6,173 bases of DNA from Spirochaetales bacterium. GTDB lineage: Bacteria; Spirochaetota; Spirochaetia; ARS1246. This document shows positions 1 through 6,173 of the stretch, piece after piece. The position numbers were made by a program, and so were the translations under genes. Numbering within the stretch: position 1 is the stretch's first letter; every line of letters begins with the position of its first letter. The stretch is from assembly GCA_018644745.1 (NCBI GenBank), contig JABGPX010000501.1, positions 1 to 6,173 on the forward strand, given 5' to 3'. The notes beneath the pieces were generated by a model. The model ran no database searches. It saw only the letters and a list, made by a program, of their open reading frames with translations, and was not told the origin of the DNA.

Positions 1-489
1 CGGGTGAGTTGGGAAGCTTATAATGAGGGCAAGGATTTGATAGAATCCATCGAGAGGTATAAAGAACGTTTTGGTTATTATCCGAAGTCAGCTCATGGGG
101 ATAAAATCTACCGGAATCGTGAGAACCTCAGCTTTTGTAAATCCCATGGCATCCGGCTTTCCGGTCCACCGCTGGGCCGGCCTCCAAAAGAAAGCGGGGA
201 GAGAAAACAACTTCAACGGCAGAGCCGCAAAGATGAGATATCGCGCATTCCTGTCGAGGGGAAGTTTGGTAACGGGAAACGCCGCTACAATTTGGATTGC
301 ATCAAGGAGAAGCGGAAGGATACCAGTGAAACGACAATCGGAGTGATCGTGCTGGTAATGAATCTGGAGAAGATCATGGGAGATCTTCTTTTTGTCTTTT
401 TTGTTTTACCTAAGCTAGCCGGCAAGATCGCGGAGCACGGGTCCTTTACCAAAGCAAATTGCTGGAAATCAATGGAAATGGCCGCCTGA
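1..489 (+). CDS. IS5-family DDE transposase, C-terminal part (5' end outside the window)
   Basis: This reading frame is open from the first base of the window, so the GTG at position 4 is an internal valine codon and the gene begins upstream. The visible 162 codons carry hallmarks of IS5-type transposases. A segment reading GDKIYRNREN holds the probable second catalytic aspartate (residue 33 counted from base 4). It is followed by the IRLSGPPLGRP block, then SRIPVEGKFGNGKRRYNL. The last block fits the R(3)E(6)K part of the IS4/IS5 signature, with R81, E85 (the likely catalytic glutamate) and K92; the usual tyrosine before the arginine is not present. A late VMNLEK motif is also typical. The protein would cut and join the ends of its own element. 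The visible part has no frameshift or internal stop, but its activity cannot be judged without the N-terminal half. It has no role in the polysaccharide pathway beside it. Confidence 0.88.
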   Translation, partial: RVSWEAYNEGKDLIESIERYKERFGYYPKSAHGDKIYRNRENLSFCKSHGIRLSGPPLGRPPKESGERKQLQRQSRKDEISRIPVEGKFGNGKRRYNLDCIKEKRKDTSETTIGVIVLVMNLEKIMGDLLFVFFVLPKLAGKIAEHGSFTKANCWKSMEMAA

Positions 490-502
490 AGGTTTTTTCA
501 GG
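485..502 (+). repeat. Small inverted repeat (hairpin) over the transposase stop codon
   Basis: CCTGAA (485-490) and TTCAGG (497-502) are perfect reverse complements around a 6-base GGTTTT loop. The left arm contains the transposase TGA stop (487-489), and the right arm lies in the probable IS terminal repeat. No T-run follows the right arm, so a standard intrinsic terminator is not supported. Confidence 0.5.
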
Positions 503-523
503 AAGCCCTAATTATGCTATATT
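495..523 (+). promoter_or_regulatory. Possible promoter for the polysaccharide operon, with its -35 in the IS end
   Basis: TTTTCA (495-500) matches the sigma-70 -35 consensus at 4 of 6 positions. TATATT (518-523) matches the -10 consensus at 5 of 6, and the spacer is 17 bases. It points toward the sugar transferase gene at 553. The -35 falls inside the probable IS right end and the -10 in the flanking DNA, as in known IS-generated hybrid promoters. AT-rich DNA often gives such matches by chance, so this is tentative. Confidence 0.3.
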
Positions 524-552
524 CTCTCGTATTGAGGAATTATTAACGTAAT

Positions 553-1839
553 ATGTCAGATCTTGTACGAAAAGGACAGACATCTCGAAAGCGGATCGCA
601 TTCCGCGCGATGTCGGTAATGTGGCTCCTGGCTGGATTCACCGTATCGTACATAATTGCTTCTATGGCGCAGGAAGGTACCTTCAATGTTCTAAACTTGA
701 ACATAGCAACTGATTTGGCGCTCTCTACTTTTACGACTTTTACAATTATCACGCTGGTTGTTCGCTACGTTCGCCGTTTTGCGCTCGTAAATCTTTGGGC
801 AATAGTTGCTTTTGTCGTATTGGCATTTGGAGCAATTCAGATACTCATATACTCAGCTCTGATGCAGGTATTCTCGCCCATTTTTCATATAGTTTTTTAT
901 ATTTTAACCATTGGCATTATGTCCATATGGGTACGTATGATAAAAAAGATACAATATCTTCGCCTTGCCTATGTACCCTTTGGAATTACAGAAGAGGTTG
1001 TTGCTGCCGGCCACTCCCAGCTCGATCTTATACGTATAGAGAAGCCGGATATAGCAAGACTTCCCGGTAAGCTAAATGGCATTGTCGTTGACACCCGCGA
1101 GCCGCTATCAGATGAATGGGTACGTTTCCTTGCTGCATGTCGGCTGAATGGTCTTCGGGTGTATCAGGCCGAGGAGTTATTCGAAGGGGCAACCGGACGG
1201 ATAAGTCTCTCGCATCTCTCATCAGGAATTGTAGACGATTTTTCCGGTAATATGACCTATCAGGTATTAAAAAGGCTTCTCGACTTGCTTATTGTCGTTG
1301 CTGCATGCCCATTTATTTTACTGTTTATGTTTATAACCGCAATAGCGGTGAGGTTAGAGACTCCCGGTCCTGCATTATTCATTCAAGATCGTGTGGCTCA
1401 GGGCGGGCGGAAATTTAAAATCCTGAAGTTTAGAAGTATGACCGTTGACTTAGAAGTAAGAGAGTCTCAATTTACCGGTGAAAATGATAAAAGGATTACC
1501 CGGGTTGGCTGGTTTATTCGACGGTTTCGTCTGGATGAGATTCCTCAATTCTGGAATATATTTAAAGGAGAAATGAGCCTCATTGGTCCAAGACCTGAGC
1601 AGCCTGAGTTTGTTGACAAGTTCCGCGACGGCATTCCTTTTTATGATTATCGACATACTGTCAAACCCGGAATTACCGGCTGGGCGCAAGTTACGCTTGG
1701 TTATGTTGCCGATGAAAAAAGCACCTGGGATAAGCTCGAATACGATTTATATTATATAAAACACCAATCTTTCTGGCTGGATATGCTCATAGCAATGAAA
1801 ACTGTGAGAACTGTCATTACGGGATTCGGAGCAAGATAG
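553..1839 (+). CDS. Polyprenyl-phosphate sugar-1-phosphate transferase (WcaJ/WbaP-like, polysaccharide initiation)
   Basis: This inner-membrane enzyme moves a sugar-1-phosphate from a nucleotide sugar to undecaprenyl phosphate, the first step in building an O-antigen, capsule or exopolysaccharide repeat. The 428-residue protein has a basic N-terminus and four predicted membrane segments (about residues 22-39, 55-72, 80-101 and 107-127). A soluble linker domain follows (about 140-225, with GIVVDTREPLSDEWVRFLA). The catalytic bacterial sugar transferase domain (about 236-428) begins with its own hydrophobic segment (243-266). Family motifs are LKFRSM (291-296), RLDEIPQFWNI with the catalytic Asp-Glu pair at 328-329, LIGPRPE (343-349) and KPGITGWAQV (371-380). 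ATG 553 is the first possible start because an in-frame TAA lies at 544-546. Its ribosome site is poor: GAGG at 534-537 is about 15 bases away. The sugar transferred cannot be read from the sequence. It is upstream of rmlA by 32 bases, probably in the same operon. Confidence 0.93.
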   Translation: MSDLVRKGQTSRKRIAFRAMSVMWLLAGFTVSYIIASMAQEGTFNVLNLNIATDLALSTFTTFTIITLVVRYVRRFALVNLWAIVAFVVLAFGAIQILIYSALMQVFSPIFHIVFYILTIGIMSIWVRMIKKIQYLRLAYVPFGITEEVVAAGHSQLDLIRIEKPDIARLPGKLNGIVVDTREPLSDEWVRFLAACRLNGLRVYQAEELFEGATGRISLSHLSSGIVDDFSGNMTYQVLKRLLDLLIVVAACPFILLFMFITAIAVRLETPGPALFIQDRVAQGGRKFKILKFRSMTVDLEVRESQFTGENDKRITRVGWFIRRFRLDEIPQFWNIFKGEMSLIGPRPEQPEFVDKFRDGIPFYDYRHTVKPGITGWAQVTLGYVADEKSTWDKLEYDLYYIKHQSFWLDMLIAMKTVRTVITGFGAR

Positions 1840-1861
1840 CCGCGATCATTTGATATATTTC

Positions 1862-1866
1862 AGGAG
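1862..1866 (+). promoter_or_regulatory. Ribosome binding site of rmlA
   Basis: AGGAG lies 5 bases before ATG 1872. It supports that start, which also gives the normal RmlA N-terminus MKGIILAGG. Confidence 0.75.
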
Positions 1867-1871
1867 ACATT

Positions 1872-2735
1872 ATGAAAGGAATAATTCTCGCAGGAGGAGC
1901 CGGTACCAGGCTCTATCCTGTAACACTTCCTGTCTGTAAACAGCTTCTACCAATTTATGACAAACCGATGATCTACTACCCGCTTTCCACACTGCTCTTT
2001 GCAGGTATCCGGGATATTCTCATTATCTCGACGCCGAAGGATACTCCCAGGATTGAAGAGCTAATCGGAGACGGCGGAAAAATCGGCGTTCGTATTTCTT
2101 ACAAGGTACAGGAGCAGCCTCGCGGGCTTGCGGAAGCGTTTATCCTTGGCAAAGATTTTATCGGGGATGAATCAGTGGCCCTCGTTCTGGGAGATAATAT
2201 CTTTTACGGGCATAATTTTACTGCTCTATTAACCGAAGCTTCCCGGCAGTCATCCGGCGCGACGGTTTTTGGCTACTATGTGACCGATCCCGAGCGCTAC
2301 GGGGTTGTTGATTTCGATGTTGCCGGGAAAGCGGTTTCGATTGAAGAAAAACCCAAGGTTCCAAAATCGAATTATGCCGTTGTCGGGCTGTATTTCTATG
2401 ACAACCAGGTTGTTTCAATTGCTGAGAATCTCAAACCGTCATCGCGTGGAGAGTTAGAAATAACGGATGTAAATCGCAAGTATTTAGAGAAGGGAGAGCT
2501 TAGCGTACAGTTGATGGGGAGAGGATATGCTTGGCTTGACACCGGAACTCACGACTCCATGGTAGATGCAATTAATTTTGTAAAAACTATAGAAGACAGG
2601 CAAGGATTAAAAATAGCCTGTATCGAGGAAGTTGCATGGCGTATGGAGTTCATTGACGACGATCAGCTTCGTCGTCTAGGTGAAGAGCAGGCTAAATCAA
2701 CGTATGGCCAATATATTCTCGGGTTGGTGAATTAG
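1872..2735 (+). CDS. rmlA: Glucose-1-phosphate thymidylyltransferase
   Basis: The enzyme condenses dTTP and glucose-1-phosphate to dTDP-glucose and pyrophosphate, the first step of dTDP-L-rhamnose synthesis in the cytoplasm. At 287 residues it has the usual full length. The nucleotide-binding signature [13 protein letters not shown] lies at 6-18, followed by [19 protein letters not shown] (23-41). Further motifs are [10 protein letters not shown] (81-90), [11 protein letters not shown] (106-116, with metal-binding D108), [22 protein letters not shown] (156-177) and [10 protein letters not shown] (221-230, with the second metal ligand D223). These together separate it from GalU and GlmU, and no key residue appears missing. 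The start is fixed by a good ribosome site. rmlC begins 5 bases after the stop, so the two genes are surely cotranscribed. In most bacteria this enzyme is feedback-inhibited by dTDP-rhamnose; that is family knowledge, not seen here. Confidence 0.97.
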   Translation: MKGIILAGGAGTRLYPVTLPVCKQLLPIYDKPMIYYPLSTLLFAGIRDILIISTPKDTPRIEELIGDGGKIGVRISYKVQEQPRGLAEAFILGKDFIGDESVALVLGDNIFYGHNFTALLTEASRQSSGATVFGYYVTDPERYGVVDFDVAGKAVSIEEKPKVPKSNYAVVGLYFYDNQVVSIAENLKPSSRGELEITDVNRKYLEKGELSVQLMGRGYAWLDTGTHDSMVDAINFVKTIEDRQGLKIACIEEVAWRMEFIDDDQLRRLGEEQAKSTYGQYILGLVN

Positions 2736-2740
2736 AGTCT

Positions 2741-3301
2741 ATGCCTTTTACCTTTTCAGATATTTCGATACAAGGACCTGTTGTAATAGAACCGCGAGTT
2801 TTTGGTGATGAGAGGGGCTTTTTCCTCGAATCTTATAAGGCCAGCGAATTTGAGGAAAATGGCATAAATTCTGTATTTGTTCAGGACAACCACTCCTTCT
2901 CGTCTAAGGGAGTACTTCGGGGGCTTCATTTTCAGATCAAACCAATGGCTCAAGGAAAGCTTGTTTCAGTAATAACAGGATCAGTGTGGGATGTTGCCGT
3001 AGACTTACGAACTGATTCCGTCACTTTCGGCGAAGCATATGGATTGGTGCTGTCCGGTGAAAACAAAAAGATGTTCTATATTCCGCAGGGATTTGCCCAT
3101 GGCTTTGTTACGCTGGAGAATAACACCCATTTTCTTTATAAATGTACGGCTGATTATTCTACCGATCATGAGCAGGGGATTCGATATGATGACGTTGAAC
3201 TCAAAATAAATTGGCCGCTGAAAAACGTCCTTGTTTCTGAGCGGGATAAGAATCTGACGACTCTTTCGGATCTTCGACGAAAGCTTCCGGAGTGGACGTG
3301 A
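2741..3301 (+). CDS. rmlC: dTDP-4-dehydrorhamnose 3,5-epimerase
   Basis: The enzyme inverts C3 and C5 of dTDP-4-keto-6-deoxyglucose to give dTDP-4-keto-L-rhamnose, the substrate of RmlD. The 186-residue length is standard for this single-domain cupin. Visible motifs are FGDERGFFLESY (21-32), QDNHSFSSKGVLRGLHFQ (48-65), the QGKLVSV strand (71-77), VWDVAVDLR (82-90), MFYIPQGFAHGFVTL (111-125) and FLYKCTADY (131-139). The expected active-site residues are present at nearly the same numbers as in the Salmonella enzyme: catalytic base H63, K73, Y133 and partner aspartate D169. ATG 2741 has only a weak purine-rich region before it, so translation is probably coupled to rmlA, which ends 5 bases earlier. 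The 3' end overlaps the start of rmlD. Confidence 0.97.
   Translation: MPFTFSDISIQGPVVIEPRVFGDERGFFLESYKASEFEENGINSVFVQDNHSFSSKGVLRGLHFQIKPMAQGKLVSVITGSVWDVAVDLRTDSVTFGEAYGLVLSGENKKMFYIPQGFAHGFVTLENNTHFLYKCTADYSTDHEQGIRYDDVELKINWPLKNVLVSERDKNLTTLSDLRRKLPEWT
3289..3292 (+). promoter_or_regulatory. Ribosome binding site that decides the rmlD start
   Basis: GGAG inside the end of rmlC lies 5 bases before GTG 3298 and runs into GTG 3292. It therefore favours 3298 as the rmlD start. Confidence 0.55.
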
Positions 3302-4173
3302 TTTGGGTAATTGGCGCGCAGGGGATGCTCGGGAAGGAACTTTGCTCACAATTATCAGCGGCTGATTTGCCGTATCTCGGCACCGATATTGAATTGGATA
3401 TTCTGGATGAAGCCAAACTTGCGGAGTTTGCGGATAGAAGTGGGAATATTCGAACAATTGTAAACTGCTCAGCATATACGGCGGTTGATGATGCGGAAGC
3501 TAATACGGAGCTGGCTTTTGCTATTAACGCCGACGGGGTAGGTAATATTGCGCGCCTGGCAAAACAGATAGGGGCGCGGTTAATCCATATTTCTACAGAT
3601 TATGTTTTTCCGGGTAATATTGATCGCCCTCTTACGGAAGATGATGCTTGTGCGCCGGCAACGGTGTATGGACAATCAAAGTTGAAAGGCGAAGAACTCG
3701 CGCAGGCGGAGTGCGCTGAGCTTATAATAATTAGGACCGCCTGGCTCTACGGTCTACATGGAAAGAACTTCGTTTTTACGATGCTGCGTCTCATGAAAGA
3801 GCGTAAGGAATTACAGGTTGTTAACGATCAGTACGGCTCACCGACAAATGCAAAAGAGCTGGCTTCGGCTATCATTACAATTGTAAAATCAGAAACATTT
3901 ATCCCGGGCATTTATCACTATTCCGGGACCGGCCGCACCTCCTGGTATCATTTCGCGGAAGAGATATACAAGCTTGGCTGCGGTCTTGGTCTTTTAACAA
4001 CCGAATGTAGGATCAGCCCGATTGGCACAGACAAGTATATGACAAAAGCAAAGCGACCTGAATATTCTCTTTTATCAACAGAGAAGATCGAAAGAATTTA
4101 CGATATTGTCCCAAGAGTCTGGAAGGAATCTCTCGAGGAATTTTTAACGACCGTGAAAGTAAGGGGGAGATAA
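3298..4173 (+). CDS. rmlD: dTDP-4-dehydrorhamnose reductase
   Basis: The enzyme reduces the 4-keto group of dTDP-4-keto-L-rhamnose with NAD(P)H, giving dTDP-L-rhamnose. It is an extended short-chain dehydrogenase of normal length (291 residues from this start). The N-terminal Rossmann motif is GAQGMLG (6-12). NCSAYTAVDDAE (56-67) is the RmlD-type loop, and ISTDYVF (98-104) carries the catalytic threonine. YGQSK (124-128) is the Tyr-x3-Lys pair, and RTAWLYG (146-152), YGSPT (179-183) and RPEYSLL (253-259) are further family blocks. Two GTG starts are possible. GTG 3292 would add two residues, but the ribosome site would then overlap it. GTG 3298 has correct spacing and gives the common GTGA overlap with the rmlC stop, so I chose it. 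The stop shares one base with the rmlB start. Confidence 0.95.
   Translation: MIWVIGAQGMLGKELCSQLSAADLPYLGTDIELDILDEAKLAEFADRSGNIRTIVNCSAYTAVDDAEANTELAFAINADGVGNIARLAKQIGARLIHISTDYVFPGNIDRPLTEDDACAPATVYGQSKLKGEELAQAECAELIIIRTAWLYGLHGKNFVFTMLRLMKERKELQVVNDQYGSPTNAKELASAIITIVKSETFIPGIYHYSGTGRTSWYHFAEEIYKLGCGLGLLTTECRISPIGTDKYMTKAKRPEYSLLSTEKIERIYDIVPRVWKESLEEFLTTVKVRGR
4161..4170 (+). promoter_or_regulatory. Strong ribosome binding site of rmlB
   Basis: The purine run AAGGGGGAGA ends 2 bases before ATG 4173, inside the last codons of rmlD. Its GGGGGAG core is one of the best ribosome sites in the window. Confidence 0.65.
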
Positions 4174-5177
4174 TGAGAAGCTTGGACAGCATTCTGGTTA
4201 CCGGCGGCTGCGGATTTATAGGGGCCAACTTCATACACCATCTTATCGGCTCCCCGGACTTCGATGGAAAAATTATCAACTTCGACAAACTTACCTACGC
4301 CGCCGACCCTTCCTACCTCGCGGATATAGCTGATAAACACGCTGGAAAACGGTATTTTTTTGAAAAAATTGATATTACCGACGCCGCGGCTCTCAAACGG
4401 GGCATTGAGAAATATGATATCGACACGATTGTTCATTTTGCTGCTGAAAGCCATGTGGACCGCTCTATCGATGGTCCTGCCGCCTTTATCTATACCAACG
4501 TAATTGGCACGTTTAACCTGCTCGAAGCGGCGCGTTCAGTATGGTCCGGCCGTAATGATGTTTTGTTTCACCACGTTAGTACTGATGAGGTTTTCGGCAG
4601 TCTCGATGCCGAAGGCTATTTCAGCGAAGAAACTGCATATGATCCCAGAAGCCCGTATTCTGCGTCAAAAGCTTCATCAGACCATCTTGTAAGGGCGTAT
4701 TATCATACATACGGCTTGCCTGTTACTATTTCCAACTGTTCGAACAACTATGGACCGTTTCAGCACACGGAGAAATTGATACCTCTTATGATACGCAACA
4801 TGATCGATGGAAAGCCGCTGCCGGTATATGGCGATGGGAAAAACATCCGCGACTGGTTATTTGTCGAAGACCATGTTTCTGCAATACAAGCGATAATAAA
4901 ACAGGGCAGGGAAGGTGAGACCTATACGATAGGCGGTGAGAATGAGTGGGAGAATATCACCCTTGTAAATCGGCTCTGCGATATAGTTGCCGCCGCGAGC
5001 GGCCGGAATGCCGCAGAACTGAAAGCGCTGATAACTTTTGTCGCTGACAGACTCGGTCACGATCAGCGTTACGCTATCGATTGTTCAAAGATAAAGAATG
5101 AGCTTAATTGGCACCCATCGGTGAGTTTTCAAGAAGGTCTTGAGCGTACCGTCAGCTGGTATCTGGGGCGTTTATAA
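4173..5177 (+). CDS. rmlB: dTDP-glucose 4,6-dehydratase
   Basis: The enzyme converts dTDP-glucose to dTDP-4-keto-6-deoxyglucose with tightly bound NAD, acting between RmlA and RmlC. The 334-residue protein belongs to the extended SDR family and is of the shorter RmlB type. It shows the NAD-binding motif TGGCGFIG (10-17), then NFDKLTYAADPSYL (36-49) and HFAAESHVDRSI (88-99). The dehydratase triad lies in HVSTDEVFG (134-142: T137, D138, E139). YSASK (162-166) gives Y162 and K166, and SNCSNNYGPFQHTEKLIP (187-204) and the RDWLFVEDH block (226-234) follow. All key residues are intact. The TDE triad separates it from UDP-glucose 4-epimerase, its nearest confusable relative. Its ATG overlaps the rmlD TAA by one base (TAATG), so translation is likely coupled. 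It is placed last of the four rml genes although it acts second. Confidence 0.97.
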   Translation: MRSLDSILVTGGCGFIGANFIHHLIGSPDFDGKIINFDKLTYAADPSYLADIADKHAGKRYFFEKIDITDAAALKRGIEKYDIDTIVHFAAESHVDRSIDGPAAFIYTNVIGTFNLLEAARSVWSGRNDVLFHHVSTDEVFGSLDAEGYFSEETAYDPRSPYSASKASSDHLVRAYYHTYGLPVTISNCSNNYGPFQHTEKLIPLMIRNMIDGKPLPVYGDGKNIRDWLFVEDHVSAIQAIIKQGREGETYTIGGENEWENITLVNRLCDIVAAASGRNAAELKALITFVADRLGHDQRYAIDCSKIKNELNWHPSVSFQEGLERTVSWYLGRL

Positions 5178-5183
5178 TAATAT

Positions 5184-5187
5184 GGAA
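5184..5187 (+). promoter_or_regulatory. Probable ribosome binding site of the nucleotidyltransferase gene
   Basis: GGAA lies 7 bases before ATG 5195. It is weak, but it supports this ATG over those at 5182 and 5190, which run quickly into stop codons. Confidence 0.4.
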
Positions 5188-5194
5188 AAATGTA

Positions 5195-6173
5195 ATGGCT
5201 AGCCGATCAACAATAGCCTCAGATATCGTATGTGTTCTGCTTTGCGGCGGAAAGGGCCGCAGGATGAGTTCAGACACAACACACAAAGTCTGTTTCGAAA
5301 TAGACGGCATACCGGCAATTCGCCGGTCGATTGATTCGTTCCGTGAAGCCGGAATAACTCGTTTCTGCGTCGTTCTGGGAGCAATGGCAGGTCAGGTCAT
5401 TGAATGTATCGGCTCGCGGTATGAAGGAGTGTCATTTGCATTTCAACCCGAAGCCATGGGAACCGGAGACGCAACAAAAAAAGGCTTAGATGTGCTGCGC
5501 GCTCTTGGACATGCCGGACCTGTGTTGGTTTCAATGGGAGACAAAATCATCGACCCGGATTTTATTTCGGAAATGGTGTCTGTATATAACGCGGCGCATA
5601 CGGACCTTGTTTTTGCAACGCAGCCAAAAGTTCTTAACCGGCACGGCGGGCGGATCGTACGACTTCCTGACGGCCGTGTTGCCGGAATTGTGGAAGAACG
5701 GGATGGACAAATCGCCGCGGAGAATAAGCAGCCTATTGAGCTTCCTTCCGGCAGGTTTTCCTCGTTAGAGGTAGAAAAAAGTACCGAGGTAAATGGTGGG
5801 TGCTATCTTACTGCTTTTGAGAAGTTAGAAAGCGCGCTGAAAACACTTGGCGGCTATAAGAAACCCGGTGAATACGATATTACCGATGCGATAAATTCTC
5901 TCTGCTCCGCCGGAAGCGTGAAAATGCTTTCCGCGTCCAGCCGCGGACAGATATTGAGTTATAATACGGTTGACGAATTACTGGATATTGAATCCTTTTA
6001 CCAAGATGGAAAGGCCGAAAGGAGTGACGCGGGTTTTTTCGTATCATGCCGCAAACCGGTCTCGTATTTCATCGATGTATTTGAATCCCTTTCAGATACT
6101 CAACGGGATACTCTAATAAATATTTATGGAGAAGATCCTGAATACCTGGAAAACCGGCGGCGCACCTATCTTG
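5195..6173 (+). CDS. GlmU-like sugar nucleotidyltransferase, probable N-terminal part of a kinase fusion (3' end outside the window)
   Basis: The frame from ATG 5195 is open for 326 codons to the window edge with no stop. Residues about 11-265 form a GlmU-type nucleotidyltransferase domain, which would join a sugar-1-phosphate to an NTP. Motifs are LLCGGKGRRM (15-24) with THK where relatives have PK (29-31), AFQPEAMGTGDATKKGL (82-98), LVSMGDKIID (111-120, with probable metal ligand D116), GIVEERDG (164-171), NGGCYLTAF (200-208) and EYDITDAI (226-233). No left-handed helix repeats of a GlmU acetyltransferase domain follow. Instead, residues about 285-326 (including LINIYGEDPEYLENRRRTYL) resemble the helical lead-in of galactokinase-type GHMP kinases. 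The kinase signature itself would lie past the edge, so the fusion is an inference, and sugar and nucleotide are unknown. The gene starts 17 bases after rmlB and probably shares its transcript. The last base is the first of an incomplete codon. Confidence 0.82.
   Translation, partial: MASRSTIASDIVCVLLCGGKGRRMSSDTTHKVCFEIDGIPAIRRSIDSFREAGITRFCVVLGAMAGQVIECIGSRYEGVSFAFQPEAMGTGDATKKGLDVLRALGHAGPVLVSMGDKIIDPDFISEMVSVYNAAHTDLVFATQPKVLNRHGGRIVRLPDGRVAGIVEERDGQIAAENKQPIELPSGRFSSLEVEKSTEVNGGCYLTAFEKLESALKTLGGYKKPGEYDITDAINSLCSAGSVKMLSASSRGQILSYNTVDELLDIESFYQDGKAERSDAGFFVSCRKPVSYFIDVFESLSDTQRDTLINIYGEDPEYLENRRRTYL

Larger units (their letters stand above)
1..508 (+). mobile_element. 3' part of an IS5-like insertion sequence, with probable right end
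   Basis: The left part of the element lies outside the window. What is visible is the C-terminal half of a DDE transposase, followed within 20 bases of its stop codon by the T-rich stretch ggttttttcaggaagccc (491-508). That stretch resembles the terminal inverted repeats of IS5-like elements as I remember them. I place the element end at about 508. The next bases complete a CTAA tetranucleotide (508-511), which fits the short YTAR-type target duplications common in the IS5 family, but the left copy is not visible. The exact boundary is therefore an inference. Confidence 0.7.

Noticed and set aside
71..346. 91-codon frame on the plus strand within the IS
   Set aside because: It overlaps the transposase in another frame. 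The transposase frame holds the R(3)E(6)K motif and family blocks, and there is no slippery sequence suggesting a programmed frameshift between them.
1840..1871. Possible terminator or separate promoter between the sugar transferase and rmlA
   Set aside because: The 32-base gap has no stem with a following T-run and no convincing -35/-10 pair, so I treat the genes as one operon.
3005..3475. 156-codon frame on the minus strand
   Set aside because: It lies wholly across the end of rmlC and the start of rmlD, both of which keep their family motifs. It has no recognisable domain and a low-complexity, shadow-like composition.
4098..4454. 118-codon frame on the minus strand
   Set aside because: It is antisense to the rmlD end and the conserved N-terminal Rossmann region of rmlB. 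It looks like no known family.
4173..5177. rmlB as UDP-glucose 4-epimerase (galE)
   Set aside because: The Thr-Asp-Glu triad in HVSTDEVFG, the HVDRSI block and the rml neighbours all point to dTDP-glucose dehydratase.
5490..5768. 92-codon frame on the plus strand
   Set aside because: It lies inside the nucleotidyltransferase gene in another frame. The frame from 5195 carries clear GlmU-like motifs on both sides of and through this stretch.
1..6173. CRISPR array, tRNA, rRNA or riboswitch
   Set aside because: Coding sequence fills almost the whole window, and I saw no regularly spaced repeats or RNA-gene cores in the short gaps.

Overview
This window is the start of a bacterial surface-polysaccharide locus, read entirely on the + strand. 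It runs from the tail of an insertion sequence, through a sugar transferase that starts polymer assembly and a complete dTDP-L-rhamnose gene set, to a nucleotidyltransferase gene that leaves the window at its right edge. The sequence alone does not fix the organism. It looks like a Gram-negative or spirochaete-type bacterium of moderate GC. The spirochaete hint comes only from remembered family resemblance of the last gene and RmlC, and is weak.

Layout. Bases 1 to about 508 are the 3' end of an IS5-like element, holding the C-terminal part of its DDE transposase and a probable right terminus. Bases 509-552 are a short intergenic gap with a possible promoter whose -35 lies inside the IS end. 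Bases 553-1839 encode a membrane polyprenyl-phosphate sugar-1-phosphate transferase (WcaJ/WbaP-like). Bases 1872-5177 hold rmlA, rmlC, rmlD and rmlB, tightly packed: a 5-base gap, then a 4-base overlap if rmlD starts at 3298, then a 1-base overlap. From 5195 to the window end is a GlmU-like nucleotidyltransferase with no stop codon in the window. Its last residues look like the lead-in to a second, galactokinase-like (GHMP kinase) domain. No stretch over 300 bases lacks a gene.

How the genes work together. RmlA joins glucose-1-phosphate to dTMP. RmlB dehydrates dTDP-glucose to the 4-keto-6-deoxy sugar, RmlC epimerises it at C3 and C5, and RmlD reduces it to dTDP-L-rhamnose. The sugar transferase loads the first sugar phosphate onto the lipid carrier, and rhamnose is presumably added later by glycosyltransferases outside the window. 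The last gene probably makes another activated sugar for the same polymer. With gaps of 32 bases or less from 553 onward and no terminator hairpin seen, the six genes are probably one operon.

Novelty. Most of the window is ordinary. The two points worth a second look are the probable nucleotidyltransferase-kinase fusion at the right edge and the possibility that the IS end supplies half of the operon promoter.
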